Shown: positions 1 to 6,761 of the stretch, in pieces | How positions within the stretch are numbered: position 1 is the first letter of the stretch | Layout: each line of letters begins with the position of its first letter | Origin: Desulfuromonadaceae bacterium GWC2_58_13 | GTDB taxonomy: Bacteria; Desulfobacterota; Desulfuromonadia; Desulfuromonadales; Trichloromonadaceae | DNA: 21,189 nucleotides | Direction of reading: 5' to 3' | Assembly: GCA_001825565.1 (NCBI GenBank) | Contig: MHXM01000120.1 | Span: 357 to 21,545 of the forward strand | Made by a program: the position numbers and the translations under genes | Notes under the pieces: generated by a model | What the model was told of the DNA's origin: nothing | What the model saw: only the letters and a program-made list of their open reading frames with translations | Databases searched by the model: none

Positions 1-67
1 GAAGTTGCGGCAAGCCCTCCCGGACAATGGGATGATCGTCGACAATGAAAATTTTAATTTTCTCCAT
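1..67 (-). CDS. Response regulator, NarL/LuxR type (N-terminal fragment)
   Basis: Only the first 22 codons are inside the window; the gene runs off the left edge. They read MEKIKIFIVDDHPIVREGL and onward, the classic start of a receiver domain: a hydrophobic first beta strand followed by the acidic Asp-Asp pair that binds magnesium, then the HPIVREGL helix typical of NarL/FixJ-family regulators. The phospho-acceptor Asp and the expected C-terminal LuxR helix-turn-helix lie outside, so the DNA-binding class is inferred. It starts 8 bases after the stop of the sensor kinase gene on the same strand, so the two form a two-component pair. Its targets cannot be read from this window, although the metal/ABC cassette upstream on the same strand is an obvious candidate. 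Confidence 0.9.
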   Translation of the reverse strand, partial: MEKIKIFIVDDHPIVREGLPQL

Positions 68-75
68 TAGCGCTC

Positions 76-1047
76 CTATCGGGAAACCGGAAGGTCCACG
101 CGAACCAGGGTTCCCCCTTCACGGCTGGATGAGACATTCCATTCTCCTCCGACCGAAGCGACTCTTTCCCGCATTCCCAGAAGACCGAGACAACGCTTGC
201 CGTCATCGGCATGCGCAGGGTTGAACCCCACGCCATTGTCCCGTATCGACAACATGACTTTCGGATGGCTGTAGGTCAGCATGATTTGCACGTGGTCGGC
301 TCGGGCGTGTTTCAGGACATTGGTCAGGCTTTCCTGGCAAACCCGATACAGGATCAGCTCGATGCGTGACGGAAGCCGTTTCCGCAGACCGACGGCCTCG
401 AAATCAACCTTCAATCCAGGGACCGTACGAGAGATTTCGGCCACATACCAATCGAGGGTCGAAACCAGCCCCAGATCCTCCAGCATGTCGGATCGGAGGG
501 ACGATGAAAAATTGCGGATCAGGTCGCTCAGCTGTTGCACCAACCCGTTCAGCCCGGCCAGTTTTTCCTGCCTTTCCTGATCGTGCTGGGGGTGAAGAAA
601 CAGCAGGGATTCTATGCCGAATTGCAGAGCGGCGATACGCTGGCTGCACTCGTCGTGCAGTTCGAGAGCCAGTTTTTTTCTTTCTTTCTCCGACGCGGAG
701 ATAAGTTTTCCGGAAAGCCGGGCGATGTCTTCTTCGGCTTTTTTGCGTTCCTGAATCTGCCGCCAGAGGGGACCGAACCAGAAATAGTGGATTGGCGGCA
801 GAATGATGGTGGAAAGAACCATCGAATCGATCAAGGCGTGCTGCCACAAATGGAGATTGGGCAGGAAATCGTGGAGGTAATTGATGAAAAAATTCGCGAT
901 GAAGATGGTTGCGATCAGGAGAAGAAAAAGCAAGGAAGGCGAACAACGGGAAATCCTATCCCTGGATAAAAGGAGGCCCAAAAACGAGGAATGTTTCAGA
1001 AACCCCGGCTTGGTCGCGCCTGATTGGGTATTTTGAAATATATTCAT
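76..1047 (-). CDS. Sensor histidine kinase, NarL/DegS type (HisKA_3)
   Basis: A 323-residue membrane-bound kinase. Two hydrophobic segments (about residues 37-57 and 68-91) flank a short periplasmic loop, so there is almost no external sensing domain. A helical linker follows, then the HisKA_3 dimerisation/phosphoacceptor helix with LALELHDECSQR (His131 the likely phosphorylated residue). The HATPase_c domain comes next: N-box QESLTNVLKHA (238-248), G1 box RDNGVGF (269-275), G2 box GLLGMRER (288-295). This order is diagnostic of the NarX/DegS/UhpB class that signals to NarL-type regulators, and such a regulator follows 8 bases after the stop. The lack of a sizeable sensor domain suggests it senses through its membrane segments or a partner protein. 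The gene lies 139 bases downstream of the NosL/ABC cassette on the same strand, so co-regulation or control of that cassette is plausible but only inferred. Confidence 0.93.
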   Translation of the reverse strand: MNIFQNTQSGATKPGFLKHSSFLGLLLSRDRISRCSPSLLFLLLIATIFIANFFINYLHDFLPNLHLWQHALIDSMVLSTIILPPIHYFWFGPLWRQIQERKKAEEDIARLSGKLISASEKERKKLALELHDECSQRIAALQFGIESLLFLHPQHDQERQEKLAGLNGLVQQLSDLIRNFSSSLRSDMLEDLGLVSTLDWYVAEISRTVPGLKVDFEAVGLRKRLPSRIELILYRVCQESLTNVLKHARADHVQIMLTYSHPKVMLSIRDNGVGFNPAHADDGKRCLGLLGMRERVASVGGEWNVSSSREGGTLVRVDLPVSR

Positions 1048-1161
1048 GATTATAGCCGGTTATCTATTCAAATTCAGCGTGCCGTCCTCTTTATATGAAA
1101 TTAAAACACATTCGGTAATGTTTGCAAACCGGGGCCGCTCGATTGCTTTGGCCCTGGTTGG

Positions 1162-1188
1162 GATCCGGTGGGGGCCAAGGACCGGATC
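1162..1188 (-). terminator. Weak GC-rich hairpin at the end of the ABC cassette
   Basis: GATCCGGT (1162-1169) pairs with ACCGGATC (1181-1188) around an 11-base loop, overlapping the stop codon of the membrane protein gene. There is no T-tract behind it on the minus strand. It may be a processing or partial termination signal between the cassette and the kinase gene, but this is weakly supported. Confidence 0.25.
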
Positions 1189-2209
1189 AAAAGATGAAGC
1201 TCGGGTAATCGGCCAGTTTGAAATGGCCGAACAGGATCGGCCAGGACACGATCAGTATAAAGGATGAAATCAAAAGAACCGCCAGAAGCACCCACTTTTT
1301 TTCCATCCGTTCCATCTCCTGCTTCAGGGAGGGAATTCTTTTGATCCCCTGGAAAAGGCCGGGCATGAGACCGAACAGGGTTCCTCCGAACAGGCACAGA
1401 TAAAGGGGATAGCCGATAAAATGGTAATTTTTCTGGAAGATGTCAAAGGGGCAATGATGGGTGGGCAACTCATAGATGTAGAGGGAGATGAAAGAAACGA
1501 TGGCGGCGATGGCAAGGGTGAAGAAAAGTGCCGCCAGAAGTGTGAATAGATAGCGAAAGGAGGCCGAGGGCCGGCGGAGACAGGGCAGGGCGCCGAGGAG
1601 GAATAAAACGCCCGCCGCATAGAAGGCCACCATCATCGATTTTGCCGGCAGGCCGGCCAGTTCGGCGGCAATGCCGTTTCCGGCGGAGCTGAACAACGAT
1701 CCGCAGCAGGAGGTGATGATTTCGGGATGCAGCCCGAGAAAGTAAGCAACCTGCAGATACAGCTCCAGCCCGATCAGGGGGGTGAGCAGAAGCAGCCAGC
1801 GGAATTTGGTTTTGACCAGGGGAAAGTCTTCCGCCTTGCCGTCGAGGTAATTCAAGGCGATCCAGAGCGCCGCCGCAAAGAAAGCGACGATTTTTGCGTA
1901 CAGTGCGTACCAGCCGATGGGATTGGCGTTGAGGCTGCCGGTGGCGCACATCGCCCCGACAAAAAGGGAATGAATTTCGTCCAGGGTGAAAATGAACAGA
2001 AACAGGGATAAAACCTCGAAGCCCAGGGCATAGTTAACGATGGTGGAGACCAGATAGCTTTTGCGTTCGAGGACGAGCTGTTCTTCGGAGCTGCTGCTGA
2101 AATCCCAGCGGAGAACGATTTTTACCGCCAGGGCGCTGGCATAGATCATCATCAGAAGGACCAGGGCGGTCCCACAGGTCAGCGCCAGAATGCCCGGATG
2201 AAGGATCAC
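1187..2209 (-). CDS. Polytopic membrane protein with Cys/His motifs, unknown function
   Basis: A 340-residue integral membrane protein with roughly eight hydrophobic segments (about 7-30, 52-75, 101-121, 136-158, 190-210, 219-246, 264-288, 307-328). I do not recognise a named family. Conspicuous residues lie near membrane boundaries: Cys88 in GAMCATGSLNANP, Cys168-Cys169 in ITSCCGSLFS, and His251-His252-Cys253 in THHCPFDIFQ. These could bind a metal or heme or exchange thiols; that is inference from composition and context. The start codon overlaps the end of the ATPase gene by 4 bases (2206-2209), indicating translational coupling. It is the last gene of a set with a NosL-type protein and an FtsX/LolD-type ABC transporter, so it probably works with them in envelope metal or cofactor handling. 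The 139 bases downstream hold no gene. Confidence 0.85.
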   Translation of the reverse strand: MILHPGILALTCGTALVLLMMIYASALAVKIVLRWDFSSSSEEQLVLERKSYLVSTIVNYALGFEVLSLFLFIFTLDEIHSLFVGAMCATGSLNANPIGWYALYAKIVAFFAAALWIALNYLDGKAEDFPLVKTKFRWLLLLTPLIGLELYLQVAYFLGLHPEIITSCCGSLFSSAGNGIAAELAGLPAKSMMVAFYAAGVLFLLGALPCLRRPSASFRYLFTLLAALFFTLAIAAIVSFISLYIYELPTHHCPFDIFQKNYHFIGYPLYLCLFGGTLFGLMPGLFQGIKRIPSLKQEMERMEKKWVLLAVLLISSFILIVSWPILFGHFKLADYPSFIF

Positions 2210-2898
2210 GGTGTCGAAACTCCTTCGATTCGTCCATCCCGCATGGAAATGGTCCGGGTAATCAGCGGATGTTCGTAAACCAGGGGATCGTGGGTGGCGA
2301 TGAGGATCGTTTTGCCCATCCTGTTGATGTTATCCAGAATACCCAGCAGATCGACGGAAAGCTTGCTGTCGAGGTGGGCGGTCGGTTCGTCGGCGATCAC
2401 GATTTCCGGATCGTTGATCAGGGCCCGGGCAATGGCCACCCGCTGCTGCTCCCCCCCCGAGAGCTGGTACACTTTGGAGTGCTGCTTACTTTCAATGCCG
2501 AGCTGGACCAGCAAGGTTCTGCCCCGTTCCTGCATCTCGCCGATACGGGTTTCCCGAGGGTAAAGGGGCAGGAGAACGTTTTCCATGACGGTGATGTCGC
2601 GCAACAGGTTGAACTGCTGAAAAATGAAGCCGAAGGTCCGTTGCCGGGTTCGGGTGAGAAAGCGTTCCGGGAGCTTGGCAACATTTTTCCCGGCAACCAG
2701 GATGCTTCCCGCCGTGGGCCGCGACATGCAGCCGATGAGACTGAGCAGAGTGGTTTTCCCCGATCCGCTGGGGCCTTTAAGGACGACCACTTCGCCTTGG
2801 CCGATGCGCAGGGAAATATCTTCCAGGGCCCGAAACTCATCCGGCCTCCGGGCATTATAGGTTTTGCTGACGTTCTCGGTTTGAATCAGGCATTCCAA
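2206..2898 (-). CDS. ABC transporter ATP-binding protein, LolD/MacB type
   Basis: A 230-residue nucleotide-binding subunit. Walker A is GPSGSGKTT (42-50), the Q-loop lies in FIFQQFNLL (91-99), the ABC signature is LSGGEQQRVAIARAL (146-160), Walker B is IVIADEP (166-172) with the D-loop HLD after it, and the switch histidine is in ILIATHD near the C-terminus. The sequence ending TAHLDSKLS and the length are typical of the LolD/MacB/FtsE group that pairs with FtsX-type permeases and drives conformational work in the envelope more than classic solute transport. The permease gene ends 7 bases upstream, and the membrane protein gene overlaps downstream by 4 bases, so the three should form one complex or pathway. 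The substrate cannot be read from sequence. Confidence 0.95.
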   Translation of the reverse strand: MECLIQTENVSKTYNARRPDEFRALEDISLRIGQGEVVVLKGPSGSGKTTLLSLIGCMSRPTAGSILVAGKNVAKLPERFLTRTRQRTFGFIFQQFNLLRDITVMENVLLPLYPRETRIGEMQERGRTLLVQLGIESKQHSKVYQLSGGEQQRVAIARALINDPEIVIADEPTAHLDSKLSVDLLGILDNINRMGKTILIATHDPLVYEHPLITRTISMRDGRIEGVSTP

Positions 2899-2905
2899 GG
2901 TCGGG

Positions 2906-4060
2906 CTATCCTCTCATGGCGGTTTCGGGATCGGTGATGGCCGCTTTCCACGACGGAATCACGGTGCTGGCCACATACGGGGGAACGGTCAGAAAACCGA
3001 TCACCAGGATCTGATAAGGGTCGATGAAGGGAATGAGGCGAAAGGTCGGAAAGAGTACCGACCACCCCTTGATGACCGGAGTCAGGACCGTCGCGCCCAG
3101 GAAAAAAACATGGACATAGGCGGCCAGCAGACCGAGCAGCAGCGAGGTGAGGGAAACCGCCATGCCTTCCCAGAACTTCAGTTCCAGAATGTCCGAAGTC
3201 TCCCAGCCAACCGCCTTCAGAATGCCGATTTCCCTCTTTTCTTCGGCGCTGATGCCAGTCGCCTTGTCCCAGGCCAGGATGCAGAAGGCGACCAGCGCCG
3301 CGGCGAAAACCGACAGCATCATGCCGCTGCGCCAGTTGAAAACCGCGGCGTAGGTCCGCAGAATTTCACTTCGGCTGATGGGCCGGGAGTCGGGCATCTG
3401 CCGTTTGATTTTTTCGGCGATGGTGTTTATTTCCTTGGGATTGTTGACCCGCACGGAGATGTCGGTGGCCAGGTCGGGAGGCGTGCCGAAAAATTCGATC
3501 AGATCGGCCCGGTCCAGGATCACCAGATCGTTGGTGAGCAGGTCCGATGGGGAGCGGAAGACCCCGGTGACTTCGAAGACGATCCCCATGTTGGTGCTGT
3601 CGACCAGGATCAGGTCGTCGCCCGGGCCGATTTTTCGGACCGCGGCCACCCCCGACCCGATGGCGCATTCTCCGGGAGCCGCCGGGAGATGGCCGTCGAG
3701 CATCTCCAGTGGGGTATGATCTGCATTTGCTTCCAGCAGGGTGTAATTGGCTTCGACCAGGGCGTCGTAGTAATAGCCCCAGAACCGTGGGTGAACCTCG
3801 GCCACGCCGGGAATTTTGCGGATTCGATCGCCGTATTCGAGAGGGATCAGTTCGTGGCGTCCCGCCGATACTCTCTGCACGACCAGTTCAGGCGCCTCGG
3901 CCAGCAGAAAAGAGGCCTCGGTCTTCAGGGCATGGGTCAAGAAGAGGATCGACGCCAGAACGGCAATGGTAAAAGCATAGACCAGGATGATGGCCATGTT
4001 TTTGTACTTCCTCCGCCAGAGGGAGGAGAGGGCGTATTCGAGAATTTTCAAATGGCGCAT
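2906..4060 (-). CDS. ABC transporter permease, FtsX/MacB type
   Basis: A 384-residue permease of the FtsX family. It has one N-terminal membrane segment (about 19-43) and a large periplasmic MacB_PCD-like domain (about 44-240, with the motif PGVAEVHPRFWGYY near 74-87). Three C-terminal membrane helices follow (about 248-268, 300-328, 350-372), with the family motif EEKREIGILKAVGW between the first two. This four-helix layout matches LolC/E, MacB and FtsX-type mechanotransmission transporters. The partner ATPase is encoded 7 bases downstream. The gene starts 22 bases after the small membrane-anchored protein, with only a weak ribosome binding site, as expected for an internal operon gene. In this context it may act on a metal centre, a lipoprotein or a periplasmic partner of the NosL-like protein; this is inference. 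Confidence 0.93.
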   Translation of the reverse strand: MRHLKILEYALSSLWRRKYKNMAIILVYAFTIAVLASILFLTHALKTEASFLLAEAPELVVQRVSAGRHELIPLEYGDRIRKIPGVAEVHPRFWGYYYDALVEANYTLLEANADHTPLEMLDGHLPAAPGECAIGSGVAAVRKIGPGDDLILVDSTNMGIVFEVTGVFRSPSDLLTNDLVILDRADLIEFFGTPPDLATDISVRVNNPKEINTIAEKIKRQMPDSRPISRSEILRTYAAVFNWRSGMMLSVFAAALVAFCILAWDKATGISAEEKREIGILKAVGWETSDILELKFWEGMAVSLTSLLLGLLAAYVHVFFLGATVLTPVIKGWSVLFPTFRLIPFIDPYQILVIGFLTVPPYVASTVIPSWKAAITDPETAMRG

Positions 4061-4082
4061 CAGCTGAGAACCGGTTTGGAGA

Positions 4083-4382
4083 TCATGGACGTTGATTATC
4101 CTTTCGGGGCGGAGCCATGATGGATCCGGCCGGAAAATGTTCGAGCGCGGACGGGAAATCCTGAAAAGGGGTAAACCGGTCGGCCTGGGAAGGGTGACGA
4201 GTGTAGCGGGCTTCGGTCCAGATGGACAGATCGGTGAGCTGCAAGGCGCCGACCAGCGTTTTCATGGGCCGGAGTTCCGTTTCGGTCCTGGCCGAAACGG
4301 AACTCCGGCCGAAAAGGAGAAGCAGGCCCAGAGCGGACGCCAGCAACAGGATCAGGCCTATGAAAATGCGATGTTTGGTCAT
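4083..4382 (-). CDS. Small membrane-anchored protein with TEARYTRHPSQAD motif
   Basis: A 99-residue protein: one N-terminal membrane helix (about 5-24), then a short polar domain probably in the periplasm containing LTDLSIWTEARYTRHPSQAD (49-68) and TPFQDFPSALEHFPAGS (71-87). No named family is recognised, but the second half looks constrained rather than random. Its ATG overlaps the nosL stop in an ATGA arrangement (4379-4382), strong evidence that it is a real, translationally coupled gene. Codons 25-39 are built from a perfect 19-bp inverted repeat (4267-4310), so residues GRSSVSARTETELRP are specified by a palindrome; this is odd and described separately. It may be a membrane adaptor between NosL and the permease, but no function is assigned. 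Confidence 0.8.
   Translation of the reverse strand: MTKHRIFIGLILLLASALGLLLLFGRSSVSARTETELRPMKTLVGALQLTDLSIWTEARYTRHPSQADRFTPFQDFPSALEHFPAGSIMAPPRKDNQRP
4267..4310. repeat. Perfect 19-bp inverted repeat inside a coding sequence
   Basis: The left arm (4267-4285, GGCCGGAGTTCCGTTTCGG) is the exact reverse complement of the right arm (4292-4310), with a 6-base loop (4286-4291, TCCTGG). It lies wholly inside the 99-residue gene just after its membrane helix. There is no T-tract, so it is not a standard terminator. It could be a small palindromic element inserted in frame, an mRNA stability hairpin setting expression of nosL relative to the ABC genes, or a protein/RNA binding site. Confidence 0.9.
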
Positions 4383-4852
4383 CGGTCGGCGGGACGCTCG
4401 GTAAGATTTTTTCCATCGAATTGCATGATTTTCTTGCCATCATGGTCGCGCAGGAAGGTTTTCGCTTGTTCCAGTCCCTGAACGGGTACCAGTTCATTCC
4501 CCATCGGACCGAGGATATCGCTGCCGGTGACGAAAAACACCTCCTCCGCTTTCATCAGGCGGGTGGTGTAATATTCGGTGACATAGATGTTCGAGATATC
4601 GGCTATTTTAGAAGCCGGCCGGAATTTTTCAAAGTCGAAATAATAGATGAACATATCCTTCGGCCCGTCGAAATACGCGTTGGTCCCGTCTTCGAACTGA
4701 ATCACCGCAACCCAATTCGGATACGGGGCCACGAACATGCCACAAACCGCGCAGCGGTCTTTCGGTCCGGGGCCGGGGGGCGTCTCCGCCAAGGCGGGAG
4801 TTGCACAAAAAATCAGGGCGAGCATCGCGGAAAGCAGGATACGAAGGGGCAT
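4379..4852 (-). CDS. NosL-family periplasmic copper-binding protein
   Basis: A 157-residue exported protein. The signal peptide covers about residues 1-22 with a likely cleavage after ATPALA. The mature part begins with KDRCAVCGMFVAPYPNW: Cys34, Cys37 and Met39 in the CxxCGM motif that defines the NosL family, then QFEDGTNAYFDGPKDMFIYYFD and a conserved VTEYYTT strand. Known NosL proteins bind Cu(I) and serve assembly of the copper centre of nitrous oxide reductase; many are lipoproteins, whereas this one has no convincing lipobox. I chose the ATG at 4852, 27 bases inside the longest frame, because AAGGAG (4860-4865) sits 7 bases ahead of it. It is the first gene of the cassette, overlaps the next gene by ATGA, and has a good promoter upstream. 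No nosZ is in the window, so its client protein is unknown. Confidence 0.9.
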   Translation of the reverse strand: MPLRILLSAMLALIFCATPALAETPPGPGPKDRCAVCGMFVAPYPNWVAVIQFEDGTNAYFDGPKDMFIYYFDFEKFRPASKIADISNIYVTEYYTTRLMKAEEVFFVTGSDILGPMGNELVPVQGLEQAKTFLRDHDGKKIMQFDGKNLTERPADR

Positions 4853-4909
4853 TGCATGACTCCTTGCAGGCGGATTCACCTCAGGTTAATGACCGAAATA
4901 AACGTGAGT

Positions 4910-4937
4910 ATTTAAACACATAAAGGATAATTGTCAA
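4910..4937 (-). promoter_or_regulatory. Sigma70-like promoter of the nosL cassette
   Basis: On the minus strand a perfect -35 box TTGACA (4932-4937) is followed after 16 bases by TTAAAT (4910-4915), four of six matches to the -10 consensus. Transcription would begin near 4903, giving a leader of about 50 bases before the nosL ATG at 4852. Confidence 0.6.
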
Positions 4938-5005
4938 ACGGGCGGGGGATGTTCCGTGCGCTGGCCGACGCGGTTCGATAGTATTTGAGAATCGGGACCG
5001 GCTGT

Positions 5006-5021
5006 AATAAGATGACTTATT
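5006..5021. promoter_or_regulatory. Short palindrome in the nosL/WYL divergent region
   Basis: AATAAG (5006-5011) and CTTATT (5016-5021) form an inverted repeat with a 4-base spacer, about 50 bases ahead of the WYL regulator start and on the far side of the nosL promoter. It is a candidate operator for autoregulation or divergent control by the WYL protein. The arms are short and AT-rich, so chance is possible. Confidence 0.3.
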
Positions 5022-5070
5022 TAAAATAGTACCGAAATTTTTCAATGCCCCCCAGGGAGGTCCTCCGCTT

Positions 5071-6063
5071 TTGCGCAAGCCCGGAAAACCCGCCAAGAAA
5101 TACAGCCAGGCCGCTCGGCTGCACGATGTCATCCGGATTCTTCGGGCCCGTTTCGGCGCCACGGTCGATGAACTGGCCGAAGAATGCCAGGTGACCCGGC
5201 GCACCGTTTACCGGGACCTGAAAGCGCTGGAGGAGGCCGGCTATCCCCTGACCGGCGAACCCCAGGCCGATGGCCGGGTGCTGCATCGGTTTATGCCGGA
5301 GTTCAAGGAATTTCTGCCGGTTACCTTTTCCCTGCATGAACTGATGACCCTGTATTTCTGTCGGGGACAACTGGCGTTTTTACAGGGGACCCCGTTTCAG
5401 GACGATCTCGACGCGATCTTCGCCCGCATCCGGTCCAATTTGTCGCCGCGCAACGTGGCTCACCTCGAACGCCTCGCCCAGACGGCATCGCCACGTTTTT
5501 TGGGCTTGCGCGATTACCAGGGGCAGCGGGCGGTGCTGGAAACTCTACGCGACGCCCTGTTGCGTCAGTACCGCTGCCGGGTTCTCTATGCGCCGGCCCG
5601 GCGCGAGCCGGAGGAATACCTGTTCGATCCCTATACCCTGCTGTTTTTCAAGGATTCTCTTTACCTGGCCGGCTGGGCGCACAACCGTAATGACTACCGG
5701 TTGTTTCTGGTCGACCGCATCCATGGCGTTGACCGCCTCGAACAGCGGTTCGAGGTGCCGGACGATTTTTCGGCGGCCGACCTGACCGGTTCCGCCTTCG
5801 GGCTGATCAACGAAGAACCGATGCGGATCAGGGTCCGTTTCGCCGCCGAGGTGGCGTACCTGGTTCGTGAACGGACCTGGCACCCCTCGCAGGAGATGTC
5901 CGAGGAAGCCGATGGGGCACTGGTGCTCTCCTTCGAAGCCGGCGGCGAAAAAGAAATCCTCTCCTGGCTCTATTCCTACATCCCCCACGTCCGGGTGCTT
6001 GAACCCGCATCGTTGCGCCAGGCCTTTGCCGATGGCCTGCGGCAAACCCTTGTCGATGAATAA
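5071..6063 (+). CDS. WYL-domain transcriptional regulator (HTH_11-WYL)
   Basis: A 330-residue regulator. The N-terminus carries a winged helix-turn-helix of the HTH_11/DeoR-like type (about 14-65: ARFGATVDELAEECQVTRRTVYRDLKALEEAGYPL). A helical linker leads to the WYL domain (about 165-225), whose core reads LYLAGWAHNRNDYRLFLVDRI, the equivalent of the wYL...RxFRldRI signature, then a C-terminal WCX-like domain. WYL proteins are usually ligand-responsive repressors or activators, with the WYL fold sensing nucleotides or other small molecules; the ligand here is unknown. The start is a TTG at 5071, preceded by AGGGAGG (5054-5060) at 10 bases; no in-frame ATG fits better. It is divergent from the nosL cassette with about 220 bases between the starts, a typical arrangement for a local regulator. 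Confidence 0.92.
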   Translation: MRKPGKPAKKYSQAARLHDVIRILRARFGATVDELAEECQVTRRTVYRDLKALEEAGYPLTGEPQADGRVLHRFMPEFKEFLPVTFSLHELMTLYFCRGQLAFLQGTPFQDDLDAIFARIRSNLSPRNVAHLERLAQTASPRFLGLRDYQGQRAVLETLRDALLRQYRCRVLYAPARREPEEYLFDPYTLLFFKDSLYLAGWAHNRNDYRLFLVDRIHGVDRLEQRFEVPDDFSAADLTGSAFGLINEEPMRIRVRFAAEVAYLVRERTWHPSQEMSEEADGALVLSFEAGGEKEILSWLYSYIPHVRVLEPASLRQAFADGLRQTLVDE

Positions 6064-6140
6064 CTGTGTGACGTATTCTGTCTCGATACCCTGTTAAACC
6101 TTACAGTCAGATACACTAACCCTGGTAACGGAGGTGTTTT

Positions 6141-6533
6141 ATGGTCTGGCTGGATGTGATGGGGGATAATGGCAGTGCGTTGTATTTTGTCACGGACCGG
6201 GTGGAGCGATTGCAGGGACGGGGCGCGCCCGGGATGGCCGTGTCCGGACTTGTCGGGGACGGACAGTATGAAGGCCAGGTGTTGATCGAGGTGGGTTCCG
6301 AGGTGCAGGTAACCTTTGTCGATGCCTGGATCGCCACCCGGGAGTTTCATCGCTTCGTCCAACGCGTCGACCTGATTCGGGTGACCGCCGCCTTGTCCGA
6401 TGCGGCAGCCGGGATGGCCGGCAGCATCCATGGCCGTGGTTCAATGGGCCTGATCGACAGATCCGGGCGAAATGGCAGAATCGCGGCGGGACGGGTTGCC
6501 GAAGCATTGGCGGCCTGGCGTGAGGTCGCCTGA
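6141..6533 (+). CDS. Conserved-looking hypothetical protein, 130 aa
   Basis: A 130-residue soluble protein of no family I recognise. It has no signal peptide or membrane segment. The first half is beta-rich (ALYFVTDRVERLQ, YEGQVLIEVGSEVQVTFVDAW) and the C-terminal quarter is Ala/Gly-rich and helical. A strong ribosome binding site (GGAGG at 6130-6134, 6 bases from the ATG) and normal codon use argue that it is expressed. It lies 77 bases after the WYL regulator on the same strand and may be co-transcribed with it, but no shared function can be proposed from sequence. Confidence 0.65.
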   Translation: MVWLDVMGDNGSALYFVTDRVERLQGRGAPGMAVSGLVGDGQYEGQVLIEVGSEVQVTFVDAWIATREFHRFVQRVDLIRVTAALSDAAAGMAGSIHGRGSMGLIDRSGRNGRIAAGRVAEALAAWREVA

Positions 6534-6588
6534 CTTTAAACCTTTTTGGGGCGGCATAAGGGTGAATAACACCTGGAACCTGGTCTCT

Positions 6589-6628
6589 GGTTTAATCGGA
6601 TTTTATCCGCTTTTATCCCTGTCCAAGG
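6589..6628 (+). repeat. Degenerate intergenic repeat, copy 1 (left of maf)
   Basis: This stretch reads GGTTTAATCGGATTTTATCC, continues with CGCTTTTATCCCTGTCC and ends in AAGG. It matches the segment at 7480-7520 almost base for base in its first 21 positions and its tail. Both copies have the same orientation and flank the maf gene. The 228 bases between the 130-residue gene and maf hold this repeat and a possible maf promoter, and nothing else that I can identify. Confidence 0.7.
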
Positions 6629-6703
6629 GTTAAGGGTTTGCCGGTTCATGAGGGGACATCCGAGGTCGGCGGCGGGTTATTAATACTCCGGTTCCGAGGG
6701 TGC

Positions 6704-6732
6704 TTGCAATTCGTTCGGGGCTGGGGTAAAAG
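6704..6732 (+). promoter_or_regulatory. Possible maf promoter
   Basis: TTGCAA (6704-6709) and TAAAAG (6727-6732) are separated by 17 bases, each matching four of six consensus positions. It sits 30 bases ahead of the maf start codon, compatible with a short leader. Weak evidence. Confidence 0.3.
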
Positions 6733-6761
6733 AATGAAAACTTTCCGCCGGGGATGTCTTC

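Noticed and set aside
1049..1054. A perfect TATAAT on the minus strand just ahead of the histidine kinase ATG
   Set aside because: It lies one base from the start codon, so transcription would begin inside the gene, and no convincing -35 box is correctly spaced.
5045..5070. ATG at 5045 as the WYL regulator start
   Set aside because: It is out of frame with the regulator; the TTG at 5071 has a ribosome binding site.
6064..6140. Terminator after the WYL gene (CTGT...ACAG near 6092-6107)
   Set aside because: Only four base pairs and no T-tract.
6571..6583. Small GGTG-AATAA-CACC type hairpin after the 130-residue gene
   Set aside because: A 4-bp stem without a T-tract is too weak to call.
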